A stretch of 64,000 nt of DNA, taken from positions 4,774,001-4,838,000 of the forward strand of contig BTRK01000001.1 in NCBI GenBank assembly GCA_036245805.1, read 5' to 3'. Origin of the DNA: Pristionchus mayeri (lineage: Eukaryota; Nematoda; Chromadorea; Rhabditida; Neodiplogasteridae). Of the stretch, positions 1-11,922 are shown in pieces; within the stretch, counting starts at the first letter, position 1; each line of letters opens with the position of its first letter. The position numbers were made by a program, and so were the translations under genes. The notes under the pieces are model-generated. The model was not told the origin of the DNA and did not search any database. It saw only the letters and a program-made list of their open reading frames with translations.

Positions 1-845
1 ATCGTGGTCAACTTCATTTTGCACCATCTCGTCCGGTTGAGCCAGGCTGCATGTAGGCTGCATCTACTTTTCTGTCGATATTTCCGCAACCGGTTGAGGA
101 ATTACATTCAAATTCGAACAGTGTGTAATTCTCACTACCATTAATCCGATTCTTGCTGATTCTTTAATTTTCTTAATTGTTGAAAATATGAAAAGTTGGT
201 TCTCGAATATAAAGAATTAGTACGGTTAATGAAATACATAAAAAAATCTTCTGAGGATCATTTTTCGGATACATAGTATGGGAAACAAGCTAATCACTTT
301 TTTGCAACGATTAGTTTTCTGATGCATTTTCCACTCTTCGCCGTGCTGAATGAATAGTAAAAGAGAAATTAGAATGAGTTTCACAGCCACCTATACCCTC
401 CTCGTCACTCGCCTCGAGATAATTAGATCTGAGAGCATAGTTGACAGCGAAACTCAATCTCATTTTTCACTCTCCGCCCAATTAGAAAAGTGGAAAATGT
501 ATCAGAAAACTAATCGTGGCAAAAAAGTGATTAGCTTGTTTCCCCTACTATGTATCCGAAAAATGATCCTCAGAATATGGCGATCTTTCTATGTATTTCA
601 TTAACCGTACTAATTCTTTATATTCGAGAACCAACTTTTCATATTTTTAACAATTAAGTAAAGTAAATAATTAGCAAAAATCGGTGTAATGGTAGTGAGA
701 ATTGCCCACTGTACAAATTGGAAGGTGATTCCTCAATCGGTTGCAGAGTTATCGACAAAAACGTAGATGCAGCCTGCATGCAGCCTGGCTTAACCAGACG
801 AGATGGTGCAAAATTAAGGTGACCACGATGATCAGCACCCTCGAG
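1..845. mobile_element. Palindromic foldback element, family F0 (left end cut by window edge)
   Basis: The two halves are inverted copies around a centre near 410-430. The left arm, with the cat-ccg block near 20-60, is repeated in reverse at about 770-835, and the stretch around 190-340 pairs with 500-660. The right end reads GATCAGCACCCTCGAGAACC. A second, disrupted copy lies at 6110-7815, where the left end GAGGGCGCTGATCATCATGG is visible, so the present copy has lost only its outermost left bases at the window start. No coding capacity: the ORFs at 350-941 are by-products of the arms. Confidence 0.85.
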
Positions 846-1469
846 AACCCCTTTGCTCAAGTTTTCCAAAAATTGCTGTGCCAGACCTTGTTTGATTCTT
901 ACGCAACCGCGCTCATATTTACTTTTTTTTCTAAATTTTAACTAATTTGTGAACAGTCAAAACAAGGCATGTGCTGGAGGGACTCGTAGACAAGCTAGAT
1001 TACATTATTTTGTTTAAACTTGAACTTGAATTGCGAATTGTGGTCGATATGATTACGTGTTATCTTACCTTCTAACAGCGTTAATATTTGATCAGTGCAA
1101 AAATTAGAATATCCTACGTGCTGATACCTGCTGCCGCGTATAAGTGTGATATCTTAAGTACACAGAGAATGGAATGAAGTGAGCCATTTTTCCTAATAAT
1201 CGATGAGGACGAATTTGGAATTTGTAAGAGCACAGCTTAGATTTTTATTGTTGTTGAACATGAAGAATAATGATAATTAACTAATTGTAAACTGAAAGCA
1301 CCAGTATTCATGATAACCTTGCAACACTAATGTACCAGTATCATAATAAGCTTCATTGAATTGCCTTTAGCTCACTCTATTTCCAATATTGTGTTACATT
1401 GTCTAAGAGGCGAGACACTTATGAGTGGATAGAGTCAAGTAATCACTTACCGACAAGGATTCGAGGTTA
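846..1469. other. Intergenic, nothing recognised
   Basis: AT-rich sequence between two mobile elements. I see no exon-like stretch, RNA gene or repeat in it. Confidence 0.5.
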
Positions 1470-2379
1470 TTGGGGTGTCCGGAAAGTTTTTAGAATTTTT
1501 TTTCGGAGGAACATATACTCCACAGTAACGATTGTCCATACCAAATGGCAATAATATTGAATGGAGTAACCATTGCCCAATCACACATACCATGGAATTT
1601 CCATCAGCTGTTCTCGCGTATTTTTAGCAAACGTTTATGTAATGGATACTGAAGTCACCCAAAATCACGTTTTCATCCACTTTTTTTTTTGTGAAATGCT
1701 TCTTCTTGATGAAATCATCCTAGTTTTTTTCACAGTTTTATAATGCATGAATTACTAAATATATATACAAAATATGGAAGGAATCGGTCAACTGTTATAT
1801 CTGCAACAATAAAATATTTCAAAAATTCTGAATTATAATTCCCACATTTTCGATGAAATATCATGAACAAATAAATAATTGATATTATATTTCATTCCAA
1901 GCTCGCCAAATGTTATGTGTGCAACGTAATATGGAGGACCACTAAATATCTCCAATTAGCGCATATTCAAATTAGGGTTCGATTTGATCGCACAAAGAAA
2001 GAACCTATGTTATTTCTTTTGAGTATGATCAGTAATGCGTGCTGGCAATCAATAACTACAAATGAATGGCACAAGTGAAGCACACTTAAAGAATTGTGGG
2101 ATCTTGTACTTTAAAATTAGCAAGTAAAAGGTATCAAACCCATGTGTTCCTTTGCAGCAAAAATATTATAAACTAAAACGCTACGGTGGGTCACTGAAGT
2201 ACCAATAAGATAAAATTTTGTTAAAAACAAGGGAAAGCAACTGATGCAAATCTCATGGTATGTGTGATTGGGCAATGATTGCTCTATTCAATAGTGTTGG
2301 CATTTGTGATGGACAATCATTACCGTGGAGTATACGCTCCTCCGAAAAAAAATTCTAAAAACTTTCCGGACACCCCCAA
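1470..2379. mobile_element. Non-autonomous mariner-derived element (910 bp)
   Basis: It starts TTGGGGTGTCCGGAAAGTTT and ends with the inverted match AAACTTTCCGGACACCCCCAA, flanked by TA on both sides (1468-1469 and 2380-2381). The outer ~20 bp equal the termini of the mariner at 29259-30499. The inverted similarity extends inward about 75 bp (TCCGAAAAAAA block and the ccacagtaacgattgtcc block). No transposase is encoded. It therefore looks like a deletion or hijacked derivative mobilised by the same mariner family. Confidence 0.88.
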
Positions 2380-2399
2380 TAGTATTCATTAGGTGTCAA

Positions 2400-5300
2400 A
2401 CGCACAAATTTCCACGACGGTCTTTCGATATCAAGATGGATGGCGAGATGATCGAACAGAATTTTATGATCTACCTGTGTGTCTGCAATGAATCAAGTGA
2501 GTCAGCCTGATATTCTCTCCATTTTACACAGTTTTTCACGCATCGGGAATGCTGATAGAGCAAATACATTAAAATACTCACGTAATATTCCGGTGGTAGA
2601 TCTTGTGTTTCGCCGTCACCTTGAATTTCGGAGATAACCTTCTTGGTGATAGATGAGCAATTCGTAATTCGAAACATAAGTCTACATTTTTAAAAAAAAT
2701 ATTGCTTGATTACGATATACAATGGACGAGACCGTGGATATTAGAGGAGCCTTGTTAATAGCAAATACTTCAGTGATAACATGAAACCTGAGTCGTACAT
2801 TGCATCAGTCACTTTATCCTGATCTCGTATATTAAAAAGAGCATGGAATGAGGTGAATTGAATTTTTCAATCGATGCAGGAACAAGTAAGAGCATTAGAG
2901 TAATCTTCAATTTTTTGAAATGGCTGCACGGACAACATTAGCAAATCTGGTAGCACCTGTATTCATCACTATCCCAAAACACGTACGTTCCTGGCGCGGA
3001 ATCAGCTCCTTTTTCTTTTCTCGCTCTTTTGATCCTACTCTAGTACACTAGTACGGGAAGCAAATAAGATGTGGACTGAGCCAAATTATACCTAAGTTAA
3101 TGTTTAGTTTTACATACAATCGATTCTGTCCACTTCAAGAAGAGCATTCGAGCATGTCGAGCATGTCGCGCAGGGCTAAGTAGTCTAAATTCGAGTCTGC
3201 CGGAACCTGTTTAGTAAGTTTGATGCTCTCGCCGCTATACACACTCTTTAATTCTGTTTGTGCGACGAAAGATACACCAAATAATAATACTGGAAATAAT
3301 TCGATCGATAGTCATGTGTTTTACAGTTCCTGTCTCACATTTATAACTAGATCCCTTTCCATGGGCCAAATAGAGTCAAGAATGCACTAATCGTAGGATG
3401 AACTGCGGATGAAGCTTTGCCACGATCACTTTCTCCTGCTTTCTCGAATTGCCCTAACCAGTTCGCGTCATGATGGTCTTGTGTTTCACGGTTACCGGAA
3501 AGACAGGGGACATCATTATAGACGATGCGAGAAGGTCTTCTGCTACAAAATACATTCACTAATTGTCGGGCTTTCTCGATTTACGCTGTCATTGGATGGA
3601 TATAGTATGATGCATGATGCAAGAATCGTATTTCACTACCCGCAGCGTCTGTCGCATATGATCTCTATTCCTCCATCTATCGCGAACCCTGATGGTTTCA
3701 TGTTTCACAGCCATCCTGAAAACGTGAAAACCATTACATGCGATCATAGCGCACCCTTGTACTCTATATGCACACTTGATTTTTGCCTGACTTTCAATAG
3801 TTTGTACGGAGTCCCATTATGTCTTAATCGTCCTTTACATATAGGCAAAGGGAAAACAAAGCTGCGAGAAGTTAGTGAAGACGATTGAGGATAGGGTTTG
3901 TTATTATTTAATTTATCCTACTTCAAGGAGATATAATTACATGCTGAAGCAATAATTGCTCTTTCCCTGCTTGCTGAGGCATGAATGTGTCGCCTGAATA
4001 AAGTTTTCTTTAAATTTTACCAGGTTTTGCCTATTTCGTAAAATCGAGTCTGCAGCTGTATATTTAATTCTAATGATGAGCGAGTGCAACACTAATTGCG
4101 TGGCTAGAAAGACATCTATGGGTCAGTCCAATACTTTCCCCAATTTGCACACTCTCTGGCATCGCCGAGACGGCGAGTGAACTAGGAAAATTGAGCCAGA
4201 CTTCAATCCTGTGGTCACGTGTTTCACAGTCACCTTGAATTTCTGACAACTCTTTCCCCGTAATCGGGATTTGGACAATTCCTCTGAAAAAAAAAATCAT
4301 TCTACTATAGGTTTGAATTTTTCAATTTCTCAGCTCATAACGAATTAGCGTGTGGATTGACGAGAGTTCGAGGAACTATGAATGGGAAGGTGAACAATGT
4401 TACGTGGTCTACTTACCTGTCCGCTTTTAATCTGTGAGTCTGTCTGATATTCTCTCCGTTATACATAGGCTAACGTCCTATTAGACCGGTGACATACAGA
4501 GAACAATCTGATATAGCTGTAAGCAATTCGGTCGGTGGTCATGTGTTTCACAGCCAGTATACAAACCGTACGACACACTCGCATCAGTCTGTCTCTTGCA
4601 GTGCCTAATTTTAATATAAAATCAATATTTTCATTATTTCAATCATCGGATCCGTGATGTATTTGATTACAAGTGTGATAATTGTAGATTGTACGGGACT
4701 CCCGTCTACATTACCCACATAATATGCTCTTGTTATATTCACGAATGTCCCTGTCCTAGGTTGAGCAGTGAGTAATTTTCTTGATATCTGTCTTTCTGAT
4801 ATTTCAAAAGCGGCAGTTTACGAGAAAGCTGCAGTGAACTGCCGTATTGTGAAGTGTAAATGAACCATTTAGATTGGACTACTCCCAATTCGCTCACTCC
4901 TAAGAGACACCACAAGGTCAAGCAGGATGGTGTGATATACTTTTGTTTATGCAAGGAATCTAGTGAGTCAGTCTGATAATCACTCCATGTGCAAAATCTT
5001 TCGCCCTGATATACGAACGAAAGAGAAAGAGAATATCTGTTATAGCATGAATAAGCATTAAGAAACATTCCTGGTAGTACGAACAACACTTACCGATCTG
5101 TAAATCAATGATATTATTCTACTAATGATTGCAATCCTTCAAATTAGCAAATATCTTCTCCGTTCGGGAAAGAATCGGCTAGTGGCTGAGTACTCCTTGA
5201 AGCATTCGAGGTGGATTTTTTGTATCACTGATGTTTGCATGCTGAAGAACTACAGTGGTGGGAGCCTGTTGGAGGCACTGGTTGGAAAAGTTTTGTTATA

Positions 5301-5950
5301 TATTTTGTTTCGTCGTTATTCGTGACAATCATTGTTGTCTAAACTGAGAACTGCTCTATCTTCGCATGTTGCGGCACAAAAGCGCCATGTGAGTATAAAT
5401 TGAAGAACTCCTAGATATTACTATATTTGTCAGGAAACAATTCGGTCGTTGGATATGTGTTTCGCATTCACCATGTAAATCGTAAGAAGCATCCGCGCCT
5501 GTTGATTGCGGAGTATCTCTCGATATTACAAAATCAGCATTTTCATTCATTTAGTCGTCTAAATTATAGGGCATGCATCATCATCTGTGTATATGATGAG
5601 AGTGCATGTGCAGTAGAGGTGGTCAGGCGAATCCGTTCAGGAGATCTTTCCATGTGCAGGGGAGATTTGGTACGCGCGCGACTTCTCCTGAAGACTTCGA
5701 GGTGAATGTTTATATTTTTCATATTTCTATACCATCGTCCCTTTGGTTGATCGTAAATAGTAATGTGCAAATTCATTCTGATATCCAATTTCAACGAATT
5801 CGTAGAGACAAACTTTAATTCGGCAGTAATTTTCTTCCTGATGGTCTTGTGTTTCACATTTACCATAAAATTTAGAAGACTTGTCTTCGGGGATCACGCT
5901 CACCTTCTTTAATCAAAACAAAACAACAGTATTAGTTTAGTCAGTCAATA
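2400..5950 (-). pseudogene. Cluster of BTB-like exon fragments, left cluster (minus strand)
   Basis: Two short coding motifs recur in order on the minus strand. The first reads like GDCETRDHR (near 2595-2640, 3470-3505, 3695-3720, 4205-4245, 4530-4560, 5435-5475 and 5835-5865). The second reads like EYQTDSLDSL (near 2465-2510 and 4950-4985, with a weaker copy near 4425-4450). Spacing and residues fit the early strand/helix of a BTB domain (an HR followed later by an acidic, E-x-Q-T-D motif), and homologous exons at 62.2 kb continue into FAYTST, a typical BTB end. Several copies contain stops or frame breaks, so most are probably decayed. I could not assemble a complete gene. The BTB assignment is inference. 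Confidence 0.4.
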
Positions 5951-6109
5951 ATATCTGACTCACTAGTTTGTACACGGGTACACGCGTTGGCTTTTGAATC
6001 CAGAGATATGAGAGCAATCTGGAGTATTAATTAATTTCTGCTTTCAATCAGCCCCCTCGGACATCGTGTGCTCCATGTTTAATATTTTCACAGCAAAATT
6101 TCGAAAATT
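5951..6109. other. Short spacer
   Basis: Spacer between the left BTB-like fragments and the F0 copy; nothing recognised. Confidence 0.4.
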
Positions 6110-7815
6110 TGTGGAAAGGGATTTTCGAGGGCGCTGATCATCATGGTATGCTTCATTTGGCACCAAACCGACCGGTGCAGCCGGGCTGCACATTGCTCTG
6201 TTTTCGATTTTCCTAAATAACTCAAAAACTAATTATCCGATTGACTTGAAATTTTAAGAGGCGGTAAATATAATGATTAAGATCATAACACAATATATAG
6301 AGTGAAAATATATTTATGCAAATTAATAGAAATATCAGTTCTCGAATACTAGGGAAAAGTGGAAGCTGAAATGTGGATAGAAAGATGCGCCTTGTCGAGA
6401 CGATCATTTTTCGAATTATATGTAGGGGGTTTGCAGAGACCACTGTTTTGATATGGCCCATTTTCTGCGTCATACTTAGCAATTCGCAGCTCGCCGATGT
6501 GTGGGCAATTGAGAATTGATATGAGAGACTTTTTGAGTCAGTGAACATATTTGTGAAGACCCCTTTTTTCAGATGGGTTGGTAGCCACGATTTTTATTGT
6601 TTTATTATCTCGAGCTTTATGCATACTATTAGTAGAAAAATTTTTAAAAAAATAAAAAAATACGGTTTTTGAGATATTGAAATATAATCATTTCGTGATC
6701 ACGTCAAACTACCGTACTTGAGTGATGAGAGTCTGTGCAGAATGAAGAGACGATTACACGAATTTAGTTCATGATTTTCAGGGTACGGTATATGGATTAC
6801 TGTGTGTTGCATAAATTCATTCCAGCCTGCCCGGCGTCTATTGTGCCACTATGGCTTGATTGGCACCATTTGGTGTTTCTACAATATTCAGAAGTTCAGA
6901 CTACGGTAGCCGACAAATGATAACTGACACAGTCTGGATGGTGTGCCTCATGTAACCTTAGGAAAATCCAGCATCTCCTTCCACCTCAATGCAATTCGTG
7001 TAATCGTCTCTTCGTTCTGCACATTCTCTCATCACTCAAGTACAGTAGTTTGGCGTGATCACGAAATGATTATATTTCAATATCTCAAAAACAGTATTTT
7101 TTATTTTTTTTTAAATTTTTCTACTAATAGTATGCATAAAGCTCGAGATAATAAAACAATAAAAATCGTGGCTACCAACCCATCTGAAAAAAATAAAAAT
7201 AAAATAAAATTTTTTTTCGATGTTTCTCCACGAGTTGAAGCCCAATCATTCTAGAATTTGGTGCATATAATCCATGGAATATTAGCAATTTTTTGAGACA
7301 TCAACCATTTAAATCGGTTTCGAAATGGCGAAATTCGAAATTTCACTGTTAAGATTTAAATCTGTCCCATTTCGCAGAGAGTGATCTAGAACACTCGGGA
7401 TGGGGCACCCGAGCTATGCTCGTCGAGTACTACATGTAGGCACATTATGGGCGATTTCGATTTATCGCACTTTGCCAAGCACATGTTCACTGACACAAAA
7501 AGTCTCTCATATATGTTGCACGACGAATGCAACATGATGAGACTGATTTGGAAATAAATAGTTAATGAAAGATTAAACATATTTCAATTCTCAATTGCCC
7601 ACACATCGGCGAGCCGTGAATTGTTAAGTATGACGCACAAAACCGGTCATAGCAAAAAAGTGGTCTCTGCAAACCCCATACCTATAATTCGAAAAATGAT
7701 CGTCTCGACATTACGCATCTTTCTAGCCAAATTTCAGCCTCCACTTTTTCCTAGTTTTCGAGGACTGATTTTTATATGAATTTGCTTAAATATATTTTTC
7801 ACTTTATACAGGGTG
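6110..7815. mobile_element. Second F0 foldback copy, interrupted by an F1 element
   Basis: The outer arms 6240-6520 and 7515-7800 are inverted copies (for example CAATTGCCCACACATCGGCG near 7585 against its complement near 6490-6515). The left end resembles the F0 element at the window start. The right end is truncated where TACAGGGTGGCACAAAAGTA begins at about 7807. The centre is occupied by the F1 element at 6523-7508. Confidence 0.8.
6523..7508. mobile_element. F1 foldback element, copy a
   Basis: Begins GAGAGACTTTTTGAGTCAGT and ends with the inverse near 7490-7508 (AAAAAGTCTCTC), flanked by TA. The arms meet near 6890-6900. It carries the F1 landmark GAGCATAGC..CTACATGTAGG (7405-7440) next to the right end. 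Other F1 copies are at 15173, 21290, 38061 and ending at 47999. Confidence 0.85.
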
Positions 7816-8509
7816 GCACAAAAGTATTGACCCACATGTAACCTCGAATATCTTTCGAACATTTAAGAGTTCGAGTCTCTGCTCATACATGACTATTCAT
7901 CCATACAATACCTACAATCCCCATGCCTCGTGTCCAAATCGATTGATTGAATATGCTGGAGCGTTGTCAAATGCAAATCAGTTATGCGTCACCTCGACCC
8001 GCAACTGATTTTCGCGAAAAATTCGTAGTGATAGAAGACCAGATAAGCAAGTTCCGGTTAATCAAGTTGATCATAGAGAGGAACCATTCAACTTTTAGGA
8101 ACTTCCAAGGAAATGGTTCCATGACTTCTAGAGCTAGAAATAGACATTTTGCGATACCATACTTTTTGCGGCATAAAATGCACATTTTTGGAGTTTATGT
8201 TCAACATGGCGATATCAGGCTGAAAATGTTTGTGCATTTTAACAGTGCCGAAGTATGAATTTTAGAAGCATAAAAATGGATGAAAACGACGATTGAATAG
8301 TTGAAACGCGCATCCAAATATTTCACCAAAAGTGTCAGGCGGAAGCATTGGGTTAAATATTCTGATGTGTGGTTGGCATCCAGCTAGGTATGGAGTGCAT
8401 AATTGTGATCCTTACAGTTTGAGAATAATTCTTACACATGAAATGATTGGACAGCTTATGACTTCGGAGAATACATTTGATTTAATCTGAAATGTTTGGT
8501 TGGGCGCCT
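7816..8509. other. Intergenic, possible remnant of an unidentified DNA transposon
   Basis: Starts with CAGGGTGGCACAAAAGTATT, which has the look of a transposon end, but no partner end or transposase was found. Overlapping 100-codon ORFs on both strands at 7947-8258 resemble nothing I recognise. Confidence 0.25.
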
Positions 8510-9590
8510 GGAAGTTGGCCAGAAATAGGCTAGAATCCCCCGAGATAGAGCGCTCTACCCGTCTGGCGCTCTCGCCCTCTGACCTCCCTCTCCCTCCCCT
8601 CTATTTAGCGCTCCCCCGCGCACGTCTCCAGGCTCTGTAGCACGCTTCAACGATAAGATAGAGACTCACTTTCAACGGATGAAATGTTTAGCTCATTGTT
8701 CTCTACATTTCTAGCCATAAGTCGTGTCACTATGTCTACATTGACCTAAAGTACAGTTTTGGGCTTTTCCTTGAATTTCTCAGGTGGAAAATCGTATTTA
8801 TAGGTGCCCGCTTTCGTTAACTAGTTTAGAGGGACATTTCGACATTGCTTAAAACCCATTTAGTGCATCAGGTCCCATCCCGCAAGTTGAAAAAAGGTCG
8901 AAATATCGATTTTCGAATTTAAGGTCATACCGTAATTTTTGACCAACGAAAGTGGTATAACTATTAGGGAAACAGTTTATAATGTTGTGTTGGTCGTTTT
9001 TGAACGATTTTGAGCCTAAATGAGGGGATTGAAAGTACGGAAATATTCTTATCCGGAACTCATTTTCAGGTCACTGCACGCCAGAGTGCCCTATTTTTTT
9101 GTGTATATTCCGATTTCGCTATTTTTTGGCGATAAGTGAGGCACATATATATATATATATATGTACTACAACTTAAGCATGAAAACTCAGAAAGATTTTC
9201 CGATTTCCAAAGTTACGAAAGTTTTGGTGCACCCAACCACCCCGCACCGGGGTGAGGTCCACGAATGATGACGCCAACATAAAAGTTGTAGCTCACGAGA
9301 GTAACTATCTTTGTAAAAAAAGAAAGGCCTTCTATCTTAATTTTGAACGGATTTATGATCATTTAAGTGAGCCCGATTTAACTTTCAAAAAGTGATAGTA
9401 CCAAGTTTGGCCTTCTGAATCTCGACGATGACGACCGATGTCAAAATTCTGACGACTCAGTTTGACAGAGCGTCATTTGAAGTACCTTACATTAAAACGA
9501 TTCCCGGATAGGGCACCTTTGATTCCTACCGCCGCGGAGTGGTCGATTCTCTCGCGATTCCTCTCATATATGTCCGCTATTTTATAGGAG
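8510..9590 (+). repeat. Dispersed repeat D1, copy A
   Basis: About 1.08 kb that recurs in reverse orientation at 60965-62050. Shared blocks include the CCCCGAGA..AGCGC..GACCTCCCTCTCC region (8540-8610), TCTATCTTATCG (complement at 8650-8665) and the stretch with CCAAGTTTGGCCTTCTGAAT (9395-9420). The two copies are clearly diverged. It ends with a motif containing TCGATTCTCTCGCGATTCCT (9543-9562). No convincing coding frame. A (TA)n run of about 20 bp lies at 9145-9165. Confidence 0.75.
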
Positions 9591-10358
9591 TTTCTCTATT
9601 CCCCGTTTATTGGAGGGCTCTACATTGTAGCCGCAAAGTATGAGTTTGAGTTGCCTGATCACGCCCGCTCTTCATTTTTTTATAATCTCGTTCTGTCGTG
9701 ATCAGGGCACTCCCGTCAGTTCAAATTATTTCCATGGGTGTTGGGAATCGGCGAAAAAAAATGGCGAAATTAGACGAAGGGATTGCGTAGCGGTCCCTGT
9801 CTCGGGATGCCAGCACTACCTTTTAAAAACCTTTTTTGCAGAGATGCATTAGAAGCATGGAAGTTGCTACCACCCGCGTATGACAATCACATCCAAGATC
9901 AGTTGATTATTTCATTTTACCACTAAAAGCAAGGGATTAATTATGGACATCTGCAATCACTTTCTTGGCACTCTTCAATGAAGCGTGAATGTTACAGTTT
10001 GAGTAATACGGAAAAATGAGAATATTATACGCTTAACTAATATTCGTAAACATTGTAGGCATTTTCCTGATAAGAATAGCGTCAAATTTAAGTGGATTAT
10101 ATTTTTCAATCGATTCAGGCTTTTGTGAAACAATCGAGGAACTGCGTCACGCTAAGCATTCAAAGGCATAATACCGGCAAAACGAAACGTCCGGACCACT
10201 TGTACCCATAACAATAACAATATATCGCTGCGTGTGGGACTGCCGGACTAGTTTGATATGTTGCATAATCGTACCAAAATTGTCATTTCCAGATTGGCAC
10301 ATGAGCTGACATGAGAGAAGTTGCGGGATCCAGTCAATAAAGAATATGGGTTGTAGAC
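9591..10358. other. Intergenic, nothing recognised
   Basis: No exon-like sequence or repeat identified. The 70-codon ORF at 9640 has no recognisable features. Confidence 0.4.
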
Positions 10359-11155
10359 ATAGTTGCCCACGCCGGCGGCGACCCCCATGAACCTCATGAT
10401 ATTCATGCTGGGGCGCTCCCCCCCTCGATATGAGGGGGAAGCGCCCCAGCATGAATAGGGGTCATGGTCAAAAATCGATTGGTAGATCAATGGTAGGTCA
10501 AGACTAGGTACCGTACCCAATCGATAGTACAGTACCCTCAGATACCGTATACCACTACCGTAACCCACGATTATCGCAAACTAACTTTATTTTTAAAAAG
10601 TCCTGGTACCGTGCCCAATCGATTCTACAGTACCCAACTGACTACCGTAACCCAGTTCCTTGGGTCAGATCCAGTTCCTTGGGTCAAACATTTTTCTAAA
10701 AATCTTAAATCAAGCAAAATAATATTTTAAATTATAATTCCGTATATCTAACTACTGTAGAATCATTATGTAAGCGATTTGGGATTTTTAGAAAAATGCT
10801 TGGCATGTTTAGGAAAATGTTTGACCCAAGGAACTGGATCTGACCCAAGGAACTGGGTTACGGTAGTCAGTTGGGTACTGTATAATCGATTGAGCACAGT
10901 TCCAGGACTTTTTATAAATAAAGTTAGTTTGCGATAATCGTGGGTTACGGTAGTGGTATACGGTATCTGAGGGTACTGTACTATCGATTGGGTACGGTAC
11001 CTAGTCTTGACCTACCATTGATCTACCAATCGATTTTTGACCATGACCCCTATACATGCTGGGGCGCTTCCCCCCTCATATCGAGGGGGAAGTGCCCCAG
11101 CATGAATAGGTGGTCATGGTCTGAAAATACCTCGCCGCCAGTGTTGGGCAACTAT
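10359..11155. mobile_element. MULE-like palindromic element F5, copy a
   Basis: Near-perfect palindrome starting ATAGTTGCCCACGCCGGCGG and ending with the inverse at 11130-11155. It is flanked by a 10-bp direct repeat GGTTGTAGAC at 10349-10358 and 11156-11165. The arms contain repeated CTACCGTAACC/GGTTACGGTAG motifs and CAGTTCCTTGGGTCA. A duplication of 9-10 bp is typical of Mutator-like elements. The same peptide can be read from both arms (10248-10568 and 10940-11275), which is an artefact of the palindrome. A second copy lies at 43821-44532. Confidence 0.85.
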
Positions 11156-11622
11156 GGTTGTAGACCGAGTTTGCTGGGGACTATCTCTGACAACAATCCT
11201 TCCAAAATTTACGTAAATTCTGAAACGCACAACCCACATGGATCAACCAATCTCGTGCTAAAAATATTGTTTTGAATTACGGAGGACTCTCGAACGTACC
11301 ATTGTAATTATTCCTTTGTTTACGTTAATTTTGAAACTCGCAAAAATTGCGAATGAAGATTGTAAATTATCGCATGGATCAACCAAACCCATAGATAATT
11401 CTTCGAATTTTCTCCACACATAGATATTACCCCTGTAAGGAATCAGATATTTCCTGACTCTTCAACATGCTCTCTTGCTTTCATTTTGGCATTGCGATGA
11501 GCTTATCACAACGTGTCAGACCAGACAATCTGATGACGGAGCTCAATTTTCGCGCCCTCGCTTGTAATTAATACATATTGTGAAACTAATTTTGAAACAG
11601 CTATTGCAAAACTAAATACATG
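11156..11622. other. Intergenic, nothing recognised
   Basis: AT-rich spacer between two foldback elements, with no coding signal. Confidence 0.4.
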
Positions 11623-11922
11623 TCAATTTTCAAATGAGACAATATCTGCGCACAATATCGACAGACCCCACTTTTGGGGTATTTTCTGAATCCTCATGAA
11701 GAGCTCTACAATTGCCACAGACAGATTTTTGATATTGGTTAGTATTCAAGTAATCATGAAAAATGTACATTTTACCCCACATTCACAGCCGTTTTTCGAA
11801 TACTAAAAACAATATCAAAAATCTGTCTGTTGCAGTTGTAAAGCTGATCATGACGATTCAGAAAATACCCCAGAAGTGGGGTCTGCCGATATTGTGCTCA
11901 GACTAGTTTTCATTTGAAGCGG
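11623..11922. mobile_element. Short palindromic MITE (about 300 bp)
   Basis: The left arm (CAAATGAGACAATATCTGCG, 11631-11650) is the inverse of the right arm ending TAGTTTTCATTTG (about 11906-11918). Inner blocks AGACCCCACTTTTGGGGTAT and AAATCTGTCTGT also pair. No other copy was recognised in the window. Confidence 0.75.

Noticed and set aside
3409..3888. 159-codon plus-strand ORF
   Set aside because: It lies over repeated family motifs that make better sense on the minus strand (NRETQDH), and its own peptide has no domain features.
10248..11275. Two ORFs encoding the same MGYGSGIRYLRVLYYRLG peptide on opposite strands
   Set aside because: They are the two arms of one palindromic element, so identical peptides are expected without coding function.
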